Virus record (IMG/VR): IMGVR_UViG_3300042673_001351
Coordinates: 18,597-82,596 of that record
DNA from: a virus
Length of the DNA: 64,000 bases
Direction: 5' to 3' (one strand)
In this document: in pieces, positions 1-8,482 of the stretch
Layout: the number at the start of each line of letters is the position of its first letter
How positions within the stretch are numbered: the stretch's first letter is position 1
Program-made: the position numbers and the translations under genes
The notes under the pieces: model-generated
Told to the model about the DNA's origin: nothing
The model's database searches: none
Seen by the model: only the letters and a program-made list of their open reading frames with translations

Positions 1-1085
1 GAGGAGTCTGTTGAAGAAACTACTATTTTTAAATGAAAAAATCTTTGTTGGTTAAAATCTGAATACTTGTACTGAGGTATTGAATATCCGTTTTCGCATT
101 GTTCATAAGACACTCCGTCTAGACTTGTATAAACAGAAATTCCAGAGCTACCGTCCCATTGAATTTTTGAAGAATCCATTGATATACCAGAAGGCATAGA
201 TATAATATCTTTTAAAATAACTTCTTTTGTTTCTAATAAATCTGTCTTAGATAATTGAATATATTCTTCTGACCTACCTAGCGTAAGATCCTCTGTTAAA
301 AAATATTGCCAAGATTTATCTTTTGGATAATTATAGGTAAATGATGTTCTCATTCCATTGTCATAAATATTAAAAATTTCTCCATTGTCTGGATACGCAA
401 TCTGTATTGGTAAAGTATTTTGATTACTTAGGTAATGATCTTTAATTTGTTTTTCTGATAAAGAGTATCTATACACTGCTGGATTATCTATTAAAAACTC
501 GTCTGCGCTATTTTGTGTAGGCCCAGACTTTAGTAAGACCTGTGTATTTTCAAAGGGAACGCCAGTTATTGTTTTGCTAATAGCCAAGTTGCCGTCTAAA
601 TATATTGATGCTGAATTTACTGAATATTTGCATACAACATAAATAGACTTATTAGTTTCTGGAACTGTGTACTCTAAAGTTTCGGTGCCAATAACAAATA
701 TAATATTGTTGTTTTGCCAAGCAATTCCAAGATCATTAGACAAATCGATAAAAATTGGAGTAAGGTTTGTAGAAGATATTTTTGGTAAAATCCAACACTC
801 TATAGTAAATTCGTTGTCCGCTGTGTCTAGCGTTCCAAATCCGCCTCCTGCTGCCTGTGCGTAATAATCATTAATGATTTCAAACTCTATATTTGATAAG
901 GAGGTAATTTTTGCTGAGTACTGGCCTCCAGAAACCATTGGCATTATTTTAGTTTGGCTTGGAAGGCTTCCTGTATAAACTCCATTATTACCGCATCCAG
1001 AAATGTCTATTGCTGTGGTAGTGGAATCATCTAGCTCCCAGAATCCAATTGGATGGTCTTTTAGTATTTTATAAGAGTATGACAT
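1..1085 (-). CDS. LamG-like tail-fibre/adhesin protein, C-terminus cut by window edge
   Basis: The reading frame is open from an ATG at 1085 down to base 1, giving at least 361 residues; the C-terminus lies outside the window. The N-terminus has the pattern of concanavalin-A/LamG-like domains (HPIGFWELDDS, then ISGCGNNGVYTG, later FTIECWILPK and SIYLDGNLAIS). Such domains bind carbohydrate in phage fibres. It is the last gene of the minus-strand fibre/modification operon and follows the SDR gene by 25 bases. A role in receptor binding is inferred; the domain call is by eye. Confidence 0.75.
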   Translation of the reverse strand, partial: MSYSYKILKDHPIGFWELDDSTTTAIDISGCGNNGVYTGSLPSQTKIMPMVSGGQYSAKITSLSNIEFEIINDYYAQAAGGGFGTLDTADNEFTIECWILPKISSTNLTPIFIDLSNDLGIAWQNNNIIFVIGTETLEYTVPETNKSIYVVCKYSVNSASIYLDGNLAISKTITGVPFENTQVLLKSGPTQNSADEFLIDNPAVYRYSLSEKQIKDHYLSNQNTLPIQIAYPDNGEIFNIYDNGMRTSFTYNYPKDKSWQYFLTEDLTLGRSEEYIQLSKTDLLETKEVILKDIISMPSGISMDSSKIQWDGSSGISVYTSLDGVSYEQCENGYSIPQYKYSDFNQQRFFHLKIVVSSTDS

Positions 1086-1110
1086 TTAAAAATTATACCA
1101 TTGATGTGGT

Positions 1111-1800
1111 TTAGTATCCACCAATGTGGAATGCCTGTCCAGTTAAACTACTTGATCTTGGGTCAAGCAAAAGCTCTACAACATTACATATATCATCAGA
1201 TGTAAAAACTGTGCGGTTAATAATTTGTGGGCCAGCAAATAGCTTAAAAGCCATGTCTGGTATGCCCTCTGTCATTGTTGATTTTATTGGGCCTGGTGAT
1301 ATACAATTTGGTCTAATAGATGTATTTTGTAATTTTTTTGCTAAAGATTTTGTAAATCCATATACTGCATGCTTACTTGCCCCATATATTGAAAAATCAG
1401 TTATTGCATGTGCTGATAGGCTTGCCATATTTATTATTGGAGTATGCTGTTTTTTGTCCATTAATGGCAAAAACGTTTGACAAGAATTCATTGTTCCTAT
1501 TACGTTTGTAGAAAATATTGATTCCATTTCGCTCTGTTCTATTGTTAGCCAGTCTACAAATGGGGTTTCTAGTATTCCAGCACAATTTATTAAAGCTTGT
1601 ACTGTAATATTTTTTTCTTTTAAATCTTCAAATATTGGAGTTAGGGTATTTTTTTGGCTTACGTCTGCTTGATAAGTTTTAAAGGATACATCGTTTTGAG
1701 GCATACCTCTTGATATGCCAATGACATCATATCCATTTTTAGAAAGCCTATTTGCTATTACATTCCCAATTCCCCTGCTTGATCCAGTTACTATAATCAT
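1111..1800 (-). CDS. Short-chain dehydrogenase/reductase (SDR)
   Basis: 229 residues, the usual size of a classical SDR. Visible motifs: nucleotide-binding TGSSRGIG at residues 5-12, NCAG near residue 92, the catalytic Ser (NMASLSAH) followed by YGASK (YxxxK), and SPGPI after it. The family reduces or oxidises carbonyl/alcohol groups with NAD(P)H; FabG-type 3-oxoacyl-ACP reductases and sugar reductases look alike, so the substrate is open. Its start overlaps the stop of the upstream dioxygenase by one base, so it is probably translationally coupled and part of the same modification cassette. Confidence 0.88.
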   Translation of the reverse strand: MIIVTGSSRGIGNVIANRLSKNGYDVIGISRGMPQNDVSFKTYQADVSQKNTLTPIFEDLKEKNITVQALINCAGILETPFVDWLTIEQSEMESIFSTNVIGTMNSCQTFLPLMDKKQHTPIINMASLSAHAITDFSIYGASKHAVYGFTKSLAKKLQNTSIRPNCISPGPIKSTMTEGIPDMAFKLFAGPQIINRTVFTSDDICNVVELLLDPRSSSLTGQAFHIGGY

Positions 1801-2453
1801 TATTCTGTCCCGTCTGAGTAGTATGCGTTTTTTCTATTGTGATACCAGTTTGGCAAGGAATATCTTGTTCCACTTGTTACCGCATCAACTTCGTGAACAT
1901 AAACAAAATTTGATGGGAAAAACAGTAGGCTTCCAGCTTCTGGCTTCATGTCTATTCCGCAATGCGGAAATCTTATGTTGCCACCTTCATAATCGTCATT
2001 TAAATAAAGAAGTGCCGATAAAACTCTGCTGCTTATTCCATGGTCTGAGTGTGCTGGCAGGAATCCGCTTTCTTTATATTTTAGTAGGTGCATTGTTTTT
2101 TCTCTAGATTTAATATTTTTTTCAGCGTATGGATATAATGAAAAATAATGTTTTAGCCCATATTCTAGCCCATTAAAAAGCTGTGAAGATATATCGTGCT
2201 GGTCTTTATAGAAATAATCATTAACATCTATATCTTCTGGCTTTGGTAAAAATTTTTGCCAACAGAATATTGTTTTTTCTTTATTGCCGTGATCATAATC
2301 CCATGCTTGCCAAGGCTTTATTGATTGTGACCTATAGTCTTTTTGTAAGCTTCTTTTTTCTTCTAAAGACTCTATTTTATTAATTAATTCATTAGGCTCT
2401 TTTATAATATTTTTATAATAAACAACCCCCAAAGCCAATTCTTCATATTGCAT
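1800..2453 (-). CDS. 2OG-Fe(II) dioxygenase, prolyl-4-hydroxylase-like
   Basis: 217 residues. The iron ligands are visible as HSD (PAHSDHG), a distal His (VYVHEV) and the 2-oxoglutarate-binding Arg (SGTRYS), with the family signature LNDDYEGGNIRF between them. These enzymes hydroxylate peptidyl proline or other substrates using O2 and 2-oxoglutarate. I chose ATG 2453 because AAGGAG lies eight bases upstream; an in-frame GTG at 2462 is less well placed. It sits directly after a second P4H-like gene and a GT60-like glycosyltransferase. Confidence 0.85.
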   Translation of the reverse strand: MQYEELALGVVYYKNIIKEPNELINKIESLEEKRSLQKDYRSQSIKPWQAWDYDHGNKEKTIFCWQKFLPKPEDIDVNDYFYKDQHDISSQLFNGLEYGLKHYFSLYPYAEKNIKSREKTMHLLKYKESGFLPAHSDHGISSRVLSALLYLNDDYEGGNIRFPHCGIDMKPEAGSLLFFPSNFVYVHEVDAVTSGTRYSLPNWYHNRKNAYYSDGTE

Positions 2454-2455
2454 TA

Positions 2456-2998
2456 TTAGCACTCCTTAAAATCTGGGTCTACGAACTCTTGCTTGGTTGA
2501 TTGCATATAGAGGGCTGTATACCTACTACCAGAAGTAATTTCTTTAACCCCATGAATATATTGATAATCATTTCCTGGGAAAAATATAGCAGAATACTTT
2601 TTGGCCTTTAAAGAAAATGCTTGTTTAGGGAAATATATCTCTCCGCCCTCGTACTCGTCATTTAAATAAATTACGGTGCTATATTCTATGAATGGTTCTT
2701 TTTCAATTGCGTCTATGTGAGGACTTCCACTTTGTCCTGGCTGCCACCACGAGCCAAAAGCCTTAGTAACAATTACTTTGTCTTTTAAGTTAAAAAATTC
2801 TTTCTGAATGTGGTTTGCTCTTACTGAATATTTTTTAAGTATATCCATCACCCTATTGTTATATGGGAAAGCAGTTCCGCCGTTTCTATCTTTATAGTAT
2901 TCTGGATATGGGTTTATTTTTGACGGCGATTGCATCTCTTCCATAAGAGAAAATGCATCTTGTTCTGATATAAAATCTTCTACTATTTTTATTAACAT
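2456..2998 (-). CDS. 2OG-Fe(II) dioxygenase, prolyl-4-hydroxylase-like
   Basis: 180 residues. Shows HID (SPHIDAIE), distal His (YIHGV), and Arg (GSRYT), plus LNDEYEGGEIYFP typical of P4H-type double-stranded beta-helix enzymes. ATG 2998 overlaps the stop of the glycosyltransferase gene (TAATG), so the two are coupled. The closest analogy I know is the Skp1 pathway, where a prolyl 4-hydroxylase makes the hydroxyproline that a GT60 enzyme then glycosylates; the substrate here is unknown. Confidence 0.86.
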   Translation of the reverse strand: MLIKIVEDFISEQDAFSLMEEMQSPSKINPYPEYYKDRNGGTAFPYNNRVMDILKKYSVRANHIQKEFFNLKDKVIVTKAFGSWWQPGQSGSPHIDAIEKEPFIEYSTVIYLNDEYEGGEIYFPKQAFSLKAKKYSAIFFPGNDYQYIHGVKEITSGSRYTALYMQSTKQEFVDPDFKEC

Positions 2999-3813
2999 TA
3001 CCTGATCTCCTTAATCCTATCAAGATATCTTAATCCGCCCATTCTATCTATTTGAGACTGGCCAGTGTCGTAAACAACATCGTTATCTTCAAACGGTAGC
3101 TGAATTAAATTTATATTAAAGTTTTTTTGAATTTCATTTGAATATTTTTCAATAAATTGATTATAGTTATGGGTTAAAGAAAATGGGGTATATTTATCCT
3201 CTACTGAATTTTTATTAATTGATATGTATTCGTCTGGGAAATTATAAATATCTACGCCACTATTAATTAAATCTATTGAAATACTTTCTTCTTCTCCGCA
3301 GTATTTTAAGTGAGTTGGTTGATTTATTATTGCAAAATCTTCAGACAATGCAAATATAAAATTTCTGTCTATATAATTTATTTTATTAAAATTTGCAGAT
3401 GGTACTCTTTCTGGCTCTAGCATGAACCAATTTTTATTTTTTAAGGTAACTGTAGAATTTCCAGATAAAATTGAGTTTTTGTTATTCTTTAAAAATTCAA
3501 CTGCATGGATGTCCCAATCTTTAGCTAATGAAACATCGTCTCCAATTTGCATATAATATTTTTTATTCAGTGACTTAAATGCATCCCGCTTATATTCAAT
3601 TGGGCTTTTAATAGAGTCCCACGTAACATATTTATAAACAATTGATGCATAAAAATCTGGTTGGTCTAGGGATCTAGTTCTGTCTACACTATTTTGATCA
3701 ATAATGTAAAAATATAACATATTTTTTTGACTAGATTTGTCTATAATTTCAGATACAGTTTTAAATAAATTTTTATTTTGATAGCTGTAAATGCATATAC
3801 CAATATTTTCCAT
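2998..3813 (-). CDS. GT-A fold glycosyltransferase, GT60/Skp1-GlcNAc-transferase-like
   Basis: 271 residues from ATG 3813 (TAATG overlap with the upstream stop; an ATG at 3831 would extend it by six residues). The order of motifs, IGICIYSYQN at the N-terminus, then IIDQNS, then KYYMQIGDDVSLAKDWD, resembles the GlcNAc-transferase family PF11397 (pattern Y-x-L-Q-I-D-S-H...WD), whose best-known member adds GlcNAc to hydroxyproline of Skp1. GDD would be the metal/nucleotide-sugar site. Placement between two pairs of dioxygenases supports a hydroxylation-then-glycosylation role. The family call is moderate. Confidence 0.62.
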   Translation of the reverse strand: MENIGICIYSYQNKNLFKTVSEIIDKSSQKNMLYFYIIDQNSVDRTRSLDQPDFYASIVYKYVTWDSIKSPIEYKRDAFKSLNKKYYMQIGDDVSLAKDWDIHAVEFLKNNKNSILSGNSTVTLKNKNWFMLEPERVPSANFNKINYIDRNFIFALSEDFAIINQPTHLKYCGEEESISIDLINSGVDIYNFPDEYISINKNSVEDKYTPFSLTHNYNQFIEKYSNEIQKNFNINLIQLPFEDNDVVYDTGQSQIDRMGGLRYLDRIKEIR

Positions 3814-4463
3814 TATTTGAATGGTATCCATTTCATAGATTTACTATTTCTAATCTCTCTAAACGGAATAATATCGTATGCAATTGTTACTCTTGCTTGG
3901 TCTTGTTGCCAATCTCCTCTAGCATGGGGGTAGCCAGTTTCGGAAATAATTGCTCTATTATTTTTATTAACATTTTCAAATAAATCATTATTATTTTTAT
4001 CTAGCTTATAGTATGTTATGGATGGCTCGGCATCTACACAATAGTACCCGTGAAAATGTGGTATGCCAGTTCCTCCAAAATGATCATGAAGTTGCTCTGG
4101 ATTTTTTACTGGATCAACCTTATTCCCGATAGACTTATAGTCAAAATTAAACCAGCCATGTATTACATAGTTTTCAAAATTAAAATCTATTTCATAATAT
4201 TCACATGCTTTTTTTGTAAGATTTTTTAATTCACAATATAGGTTATATATCTCATTGATTGGAAACATAAAAATATTATAATGATTTATTCCAATTTTTG
4301 TTGCTGCGCCTGGTAAATTTTTATATTTATCTAAAACCTCATTAGATAAATTTAAAGAATTTTCTTTAATAATTTCATCGTTTATTTTATATAAATATTT
4401 TGATAGTTCTTGCGTATCATTATTTAAATATGATTCAAAAAATTTTTGTGGTTTATTTAACAT
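3813..4463 (-). CDS. Phage 2OG-Fe(II) oxygenase-like protein (paralogue A)
   Basis: 216 residues from ATG 4463, which has GGA five bases upstream; a TTG at 4475 is in frame. Strongly similar to the next gene upstream (4457-5104): shared layout FFESYL, EACEYYEIDFNFENYVIHGWFNFDY, LHDHFGG, HFHGYYCVDAEPS, ISETGYPHARGDW, ARVTIAYDI. Putative ligands are HDH, the distal PHA histidine and the Arg of ARVTIAYD. The fold and chemistry follow 2OG oxygenases common in phages; substrate unknown. Confidence 0.75.
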   Translation of the reverse strand: MLNKPQKFFESYLNNDTQELSKYLYKINDEIIKENSLNLSNEVLDKYKNLPGAATKIGINHYNIFMFPINEIYNLYCELKNLTKKACEYYEIDFNFENYVIHGWFNFDYKSIGNKVDPVKNPEQLHDHFGGTGIPHFHGYYCVDAEPSITYYKLDKNNNDLFENVNKNNRAIISETGYPHARGDWQQDQARVTIAYDIIPFREIRNSKSMKWIPFK

Positions 4464-5104
4464 ATTGGCATCCAATGTTGTGGATGTGCATTGTTTGCTA
4501 TTAAACTTTTTAATGGAACTATATCGTATGCAATTGTTACTCTAGGGCCTTCCCAGTCCCAAGATCCCATTGCATGTGGATGTCCCATTTCTGATATGAT
4601 AAGCCTGTTGTCTTTATTGTGGTTATCAACTTCTTTACCAAAAACTTTATAATACGTTGTAGATGGCTCTGCTTTTACGCAATAGTATCCGTGAAAATAT
4701 GGAGCATACGGTCCACCGTGATCGTGCCAGTCCAGTTTTCCTTTGTCGTTATAATTAATATTAAACCAGCCTTGAATCATGTATTGTTGTTTTTCAAAAT
4801 CAACTTCATAATACTCACAAGCTTCTTTAACCATTTCTACAAGGTTTTTATATAGCTTATGTATTGATGGATGATAAAATTGAAAAACATTATACTCTCT
4901 CCATTTTATAGTAGATACGCTATCTGATGACAGCCAATGATCTTTTTCTGTAACCTCTGTTATTCCAGACAACTTTAAGTTTTCCATATTAGAATATTGA
5001 TTTTGTAAAAACTCTGCCAATTGACTAAGATCGTTATCTAAATATCTTTCAAAAAATTTATGCTCTTTGCCTGTTGGCTGGTTCATTTGCATATTATTAA
5101 TCAT
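4457..5104 (-). CDS. Phage 2OG-Fe(II) oxygenase-like protein (paralogue B)
   Basis: 215 residues. Putative HxD metal motif WHDHGGP, distal histidine in MGHPHAMGSW, and Arg in PRVTIAYDI. Start ATG 5104 directly follows the stop of the upstream gene with AGGGAAAATAA in front. It is the tandem duplicate of 3813-4463, and 7273-7836 is a third, degraded copy. Likely acts with the adjacent hydroxylase and glycosyltransferase genes, perhaps on virion proteins; this is inference. Confidence 0.77.
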   Translation of the reverse strand: MINNMQMNQPTGKEHKFFERYLDNDLSQLAEFLQNQYSNMENLKLSGITEVTEKDHWLSSDSVSTIKWREYNVFQFYHPSIHKLYKNLVEMVKEACEYYEVDFEKQQYMIQGWFNINYNDKGKLDWHDHGGPYAPYFHGYYCVKAEPSTTYYKVFGKEVDNHNKDNRLIISEMGHPHAMGSWDWEGPRVTIAYDIVPLKSLIANNAHPQHWMPIC

Positions 5105-5854
5105 TTATTTTCCCTTATACTGTTTACGTTGCCATACTATATTTTTATAATAGGCATAAATTGAAGACCTTCTTTTTTCATCTTTAATTTGATTCATTTC
5201 TTTCCCGTTAACCGAATAATCTATCTCCAAAGCCCAATCTTCTCTTTTAATTGGAATCATCTGAAATAGAGGTGTTCCTTTAGGTATTATACCAATAAAG
5301 TTCCTTTTTAGGAAGAAGGATGTAAATACTGGTGTGTGCCATAAATCGGAGTCTATTATTCCGCTAAGGGTGGTAAATGGCAAATCGTGTCTATTTAATG
5401 GGTGGGTTATTAATAAAGAATATCCTTTTGGTGTTTCCGAATACCAGTTTACTTTCCAACCAAAATGTAATGGGTGATGCTGTGTGGGGACTGGGACGTC
5501 TATCATTAATCTTTTGTCCACTATCATGTTGTGTCCTTCCCAGGAAAGTACTGGAAATCCGTTTTTATCTTGAGTTACATGTAAATCATATTCTAGGGTA
5601 TACATGTAACCAGAAGTTAATGCGTCAAAAAATGGCATGCATAATTTTGTTGAAGCAGCGCTTCCATCGGTTCCTCTATCATTAACTGGGTGCAGCTTGC
5701 TAATGTGATTAGATTTATAAAATCTAGAAAGCTTTTTATACCAATCTGGAAGATGAATTTTAGATTCTTCTGGCTCGACAATTAGTCCGTTGTTTAAGTC
5801 ATCGGGATTAATTGAAAATCCTGGTGTAAATTTAACTATTAATTCTTTTTTCAT
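5105..5854 (-). CDS. Conserved phage protein of unknown function (family X, copy 1)
   Basis: 249 residues, SD AAGGGA before ATG 5854. I do not recognise the family. It is clearly related to 6557-7276: both have LPDWYKK/IPEWWKH near residue 35, FFDALTSGY/IFDSMTFGY, HPLHFGWK/IHPMWLVK, a GYSLLITHPLNR/GHSCLFTSPMHA segment, then GIIDSDLW, FFLKRNFIGIIPKGTP and QMIPIKREDW. The mix of conserved His, Trp and Asp suggests an enzyme or sugar/metal-binding protein. Found inside the oxygenase cassette. Confidence 0.7.
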   Translation of the reverse strand: MKKELIVKFTPGFSINPDDLNNGLIVEPEESKIHLPDWYKKLSRFYKSNHISKLHPVNDRGTDGSAASTKLCMPFFDALTSGYMYTLEYDLHVTQDKNGFPVLSWEGHNMIVDKRLMIDVPVPTQHHPLHFGWKVNWYSETPKGYSLLITHPLNRHDLPFTTLSGIIDSDLWHTPVFTSFFLKRNFIGIIPKGTPLFQMIPIKREDWALEIDYSVNGKEMNQIKDEKRRSSIYAYYKNIVWQRKQYKGK

Positions 5855-6560
5855 ATTCCCTTATTATTTTTTTAATAGTTTTTTTATCTGCATATACTTC
5901 TATATCAAATAAATACGAACCTCTTTTTATTAACCCGCAAATATTGTCTTCCATATGATTTTTAGAGTTTGTAAAATAAAAATCAACAAAGTTTGCTTCT
6001 TTTATTATAACATTTTCATCTGTTTTTGTAAAAGAATCTTTTTTTTCAATTATTTTTAGTGAAGGATTTTCTATATTGCATTTAATTAAATACTGTATGT
6101 CCATGTCTAAAAACCAAGGAATATAAATTTTAAAAATTCTTTTAGAAATTGCATTTTCATCTACAATATTATATTGATTTTCTGATGGGTAAAATTGACG
6201 TAGCCAGCATTTATCGGTTGCATAAAAAAAACTATTAATTGGATTTGATTTGAATACCCCCCTATGCCCTAGCAACGGATCAGCTGTTTGAATTAATATA
6301 TCCCCGTAGCTATAATATCTAATTGTTAAACTATTTTTAGAATTCTTTATTATCTCTGGCGGGTTAGAAAAATGATGGGCATACATGTTTACTGGTTTTA
6401 GAATTGATTGTTTATAGGCAGGATCAGATTTAACATATTCCCATTCTTTCCACTTTGGAAACAAATTAGAGGTATGACATATTTGTTCAAAAGTCATTGT
6501 TGACATTAGAGACCAAGATTCCGCTTCATAGGGCACTCTATTAACTGTCTTATTGGTCAT
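5832..6560 (-). CDS. Unknown protein, possible divergent member of family X
   Basis: 242 residues, AT-rich, start overlaps the neighbour's stop. Not recognised. The C-terminal part (VDFYFTNSKN, ICGLIKRGSYLFDIEVY) weakly parallels the FFxKxxFxGIIxxGTPxxQxIP part of its two neighbours, which suggests a worn third copy. No catalytic motif was found. Confidence 0.6.
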   Translation of the reverse strand: MTNKTVNRVPYEAESWSLMSTMTFEQICHTSNLFPKWKEWEYVKSDPAYKQSILKPVNMYAHHFSNPPEIIKNSKNSLTIRYYSYGDILIQTADPLLGHRGVFKSNPINSFFYATDKCWLRQFYPSENQYNIVDENAISKRIFKIYIPWFLDMDIQYLIKCNIENPSLKIIEKKDSFTKTDENVIIKEANFVDFYFTNSKNHMEDNICGLIKRGSYLFDIEVYADKKTIKKIIREYEKRINS

Positions 6561-7276
6561 TTATATGTTTTCTTTTTCCAAAATTTCAGTCTATATCCAT
6601 TTTGAAATACTGATCTAACCTGTAAAGTTTTTTCTTTTATTTTAGTATCTGACTGCCTGTCATCGCTTATTGAGCTCTCCCAGTCTTCTCTTTTAAATGG
6701 TATTACTTGAATGATTGGAGTACCTTGTTTAATTATTCCCTTAAATCCTTTTTTAACAAAAAAAGATAGATATCCGTCTGACATATATGCGTCTGTGTCT
6801 ATCACTCCAGGGATAGATCTAATGGGAGAGTCCTCTGCATGCATTGGAGAAGTAAATAAACAACTGTGCCCTTCCTCTGTTTTAACTAACCACATTGGGT
6901 GAATTCTAATAATTTCTTCGTGAAAATAATCTGGGATGGGATATTTAGCCATCTGCTCTTTTAAATGATGTGAAAGAATGTATTCTTTCCGCATTCCCAT
7001 TATCTCAGATGTTACCTGTACTTTTATTTTATCTTCTGTTGCGTCTATAAATATATCCGTTGGGCATCTTAAATAGTATCCAAATGTCATTGAATCAAAT
7101 ATAGATTGACATTTTTTAATTGTTAGCATCATTGTTCCGTTATGAATATTTTGATCGTTATTTAAATAGCTTTCTTGATGCTTCCACCACTCTGGTATGC
7201 TGGACGCAACACTAACTGGCTCTGGGAATGCTTTTTTATATAACCTATACTTTGGAATAAATTCTATTTTAATCAT
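6557..7276 (-). CDS. Conserved phage protein of unknown function (family X, copy 2)
   Basis: 239 residues from ATG 7276, which overlaps the upstream stop as ATGA; an upstream in-frame ATG at 7291 is less likely. It shares with 5105-5854 the WW(K) motif, FDSMTFGYY, HPMW, DTDAYMSDG, FFVKKGFKGIIKQGTP and QVIPFKREDWE. Function unknown. The arrangement of three related genes in tandem between dioxygenase genes points to one pathway. Confidence 0.7.
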   Translation of the reverse strand: MIKIEFIPKYRLYKKAFPEPVSVASSIPEWWKHQESYLNNDQNIHNGTMMLTIKKCQSIFDSMTFGYYLRCPTDIFIDATEDKIKVQVTSEIMGMRKEYILSHHLKEQMAKYPIPDYFHEEIIRIHPMWLVKTEEGHSCLFTSPMHAEDSPIRSIPGVIDTDAYMSDGYLSFFVKKGFKGIIKQGTPIIQVIPFKREDWESSISDDRQSDTKIKEKTLQVRSVFQNGYRLKFWKKKTYK

Positions 7277-7836
7277 GCTAGTGGTATCCATTTTTGATAG
7301 TACTGCCTGTATAGATATTCTAGAGGAGAGATATTAAATGATAGTATTGTTAAACCATTACTTATTTTTTTAAACAATATCTTTGATGATGAATCTAAAA
7401 ATATTAATTGTCCAGGAATTAAATCAATTTTTTCATCATTTATAAAAATTTGATCTTTATTGCAATCTATAACATAAAATCCAACAAATGTAGTTTTATA
7501 ATTAGGGGCAAAATTTAGATATGTGTCTAATGTAATAGTTTCTTTTTTAACTATATTGCCAAGTAAATAAAAATAATTTCTTTCAAAATTAACTCCATTT
7601 TTAATGCAATATTCTTTTGTTAAATCAGATATTTCTTTATATAGAATATGAATGTTTTTGTTATACATTGCAAAAAAGTTAAATGTTTTATAATCAATTA
7701 AAGAAACTTTTTTAGGTTTAAACCCTAGCTTAATTCCTGGATTAAATTTATAAACATATTCGTGCATCTGAGAGATCATTTTATTATACTCGGAAAGCAT
7801 AGTTTTGTTATTAATTGAATTAATATTTTTTATCAT
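7273..7836 (-). CDS. Apparently inactive paralogue of the phage 2OG oxygenases
   Basis: 187 residues. The framework of 4457-5104 can be followed throughout: FNFFAMYNKNIHILYKEI against YNVFQFYHPSIHKLYKNL, then KEYCIKNGVNFE, TFVGFYVIDC against FHGYYCVKAE, and the ending KWIPLA against HWMPIC. The HDH metal motif is replaced by LDTYLN, the distal histidine region by FLDSSSKI, and the RVTIAYD arginine by GLTILSF. I infer loss of iron and 2OG binding, so a structural or regulatory role, or decay. Confidence 0.68.
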   Translation of the reverse strand: MIKNINSINNKTMLSEYNKMISQMHEYVYKFNPGIKLGFKPKKVSLIDYKTFNFFAMYNKNIHILYKEISDLTKEYCIKNGVNFERNYFYLLGNIVKKETITLDTYLNFAPNYKTTFVGFYVIDCNKDQIFINDEKIDLIPGQLIFLDSSSKILFKKISNGLTILSFNISPLEYLYRQYYQKWIPLA

Positions 7837-8467
7837 TTGGCTCCCAAATGCTCATAGAGTGAAATAATGCTGGAAATATCGGATCTTTGTATATGACTAA
7901 TTCTGCTGGCATATTTATTTCAGGAAGTTTCCCAGGTGTCATCCCAACCTTAACTATTTTTTCAATTTTATCTTTGTTTAAATTAAACCTTTTTTTAGTT
8001 GCTGATGCTATGAGGGAGGATCCGCTTAATGCTACGGCCTGTGTCCCTTGTGTATAGCCTGGGCCTAATCTTGGTAAAATGTTAAAAAATGTACACCATA
8101 TTGGATATCCAATTAAAGCTAATGATTCTATGTACTTTTTCTTTCGATGTATTGGGCTAGTATAGAACCTATCTGTTATTGCAGTATAGTGATCTTTATC
8201 ATATCCGTCTATAATTATTGTAGCCCAAGATGCTGGATAATCGTTGTTAATAAAATAAGACATAACAATTGTGCCAGACTCATTATCATCATTTTTATAA
8301 AGACATTCTATAGCTTGAGAATTCCATTTATCGGTAAGCACTGTATATTGTGCCCAAGTACCTTTTATGTATTGTGGATACCTTCTAAATTTAGGTACAG
8401 GTTTACCTTTAAAATACCTAACTCCAGAAATTCCCATTAAGCGTAATTTCTTTACTTTTTTAAACAA
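7820..8467 (-). CDS. Hypothetical protein
   Basis: 215 residues. I chose TTG 8467 because AGGA is well placed upstream; an in-frame ATG lies ten codons later. Basic N-terminus (KKVKKLRLMG), then mixed alpha/beta sequence with many aromatic residues and a glycine-rich GPGYTQGTQAVALSG stretch. Not recognised. First gene downstream of the FN3/Hint fibre protein, so probably part of the virion or of its modification. Confidence 0.6.
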   Translation of the reverse strand: MFKKVKKLRLMGISGVRYFKGKPVPKFRRYPQYIKGTWAQYTVLTDKWNSQAIECLYKNDDNESGTIVMSYFINNDYPASWATIIIDGYDKDHYTAITDRFYTSPIHRKKKYIESLALIGYPIWCTFFNILPRLGPGYTQGTQAVALSGSSLIASATKKRFNLNKDKIEKIVKVGMTPGKLPEINMPAELVIYKDPIFPALFHSMSIWEPNDKKY

Positions 8468-8482
8468 ATTAATTCCTGACTA

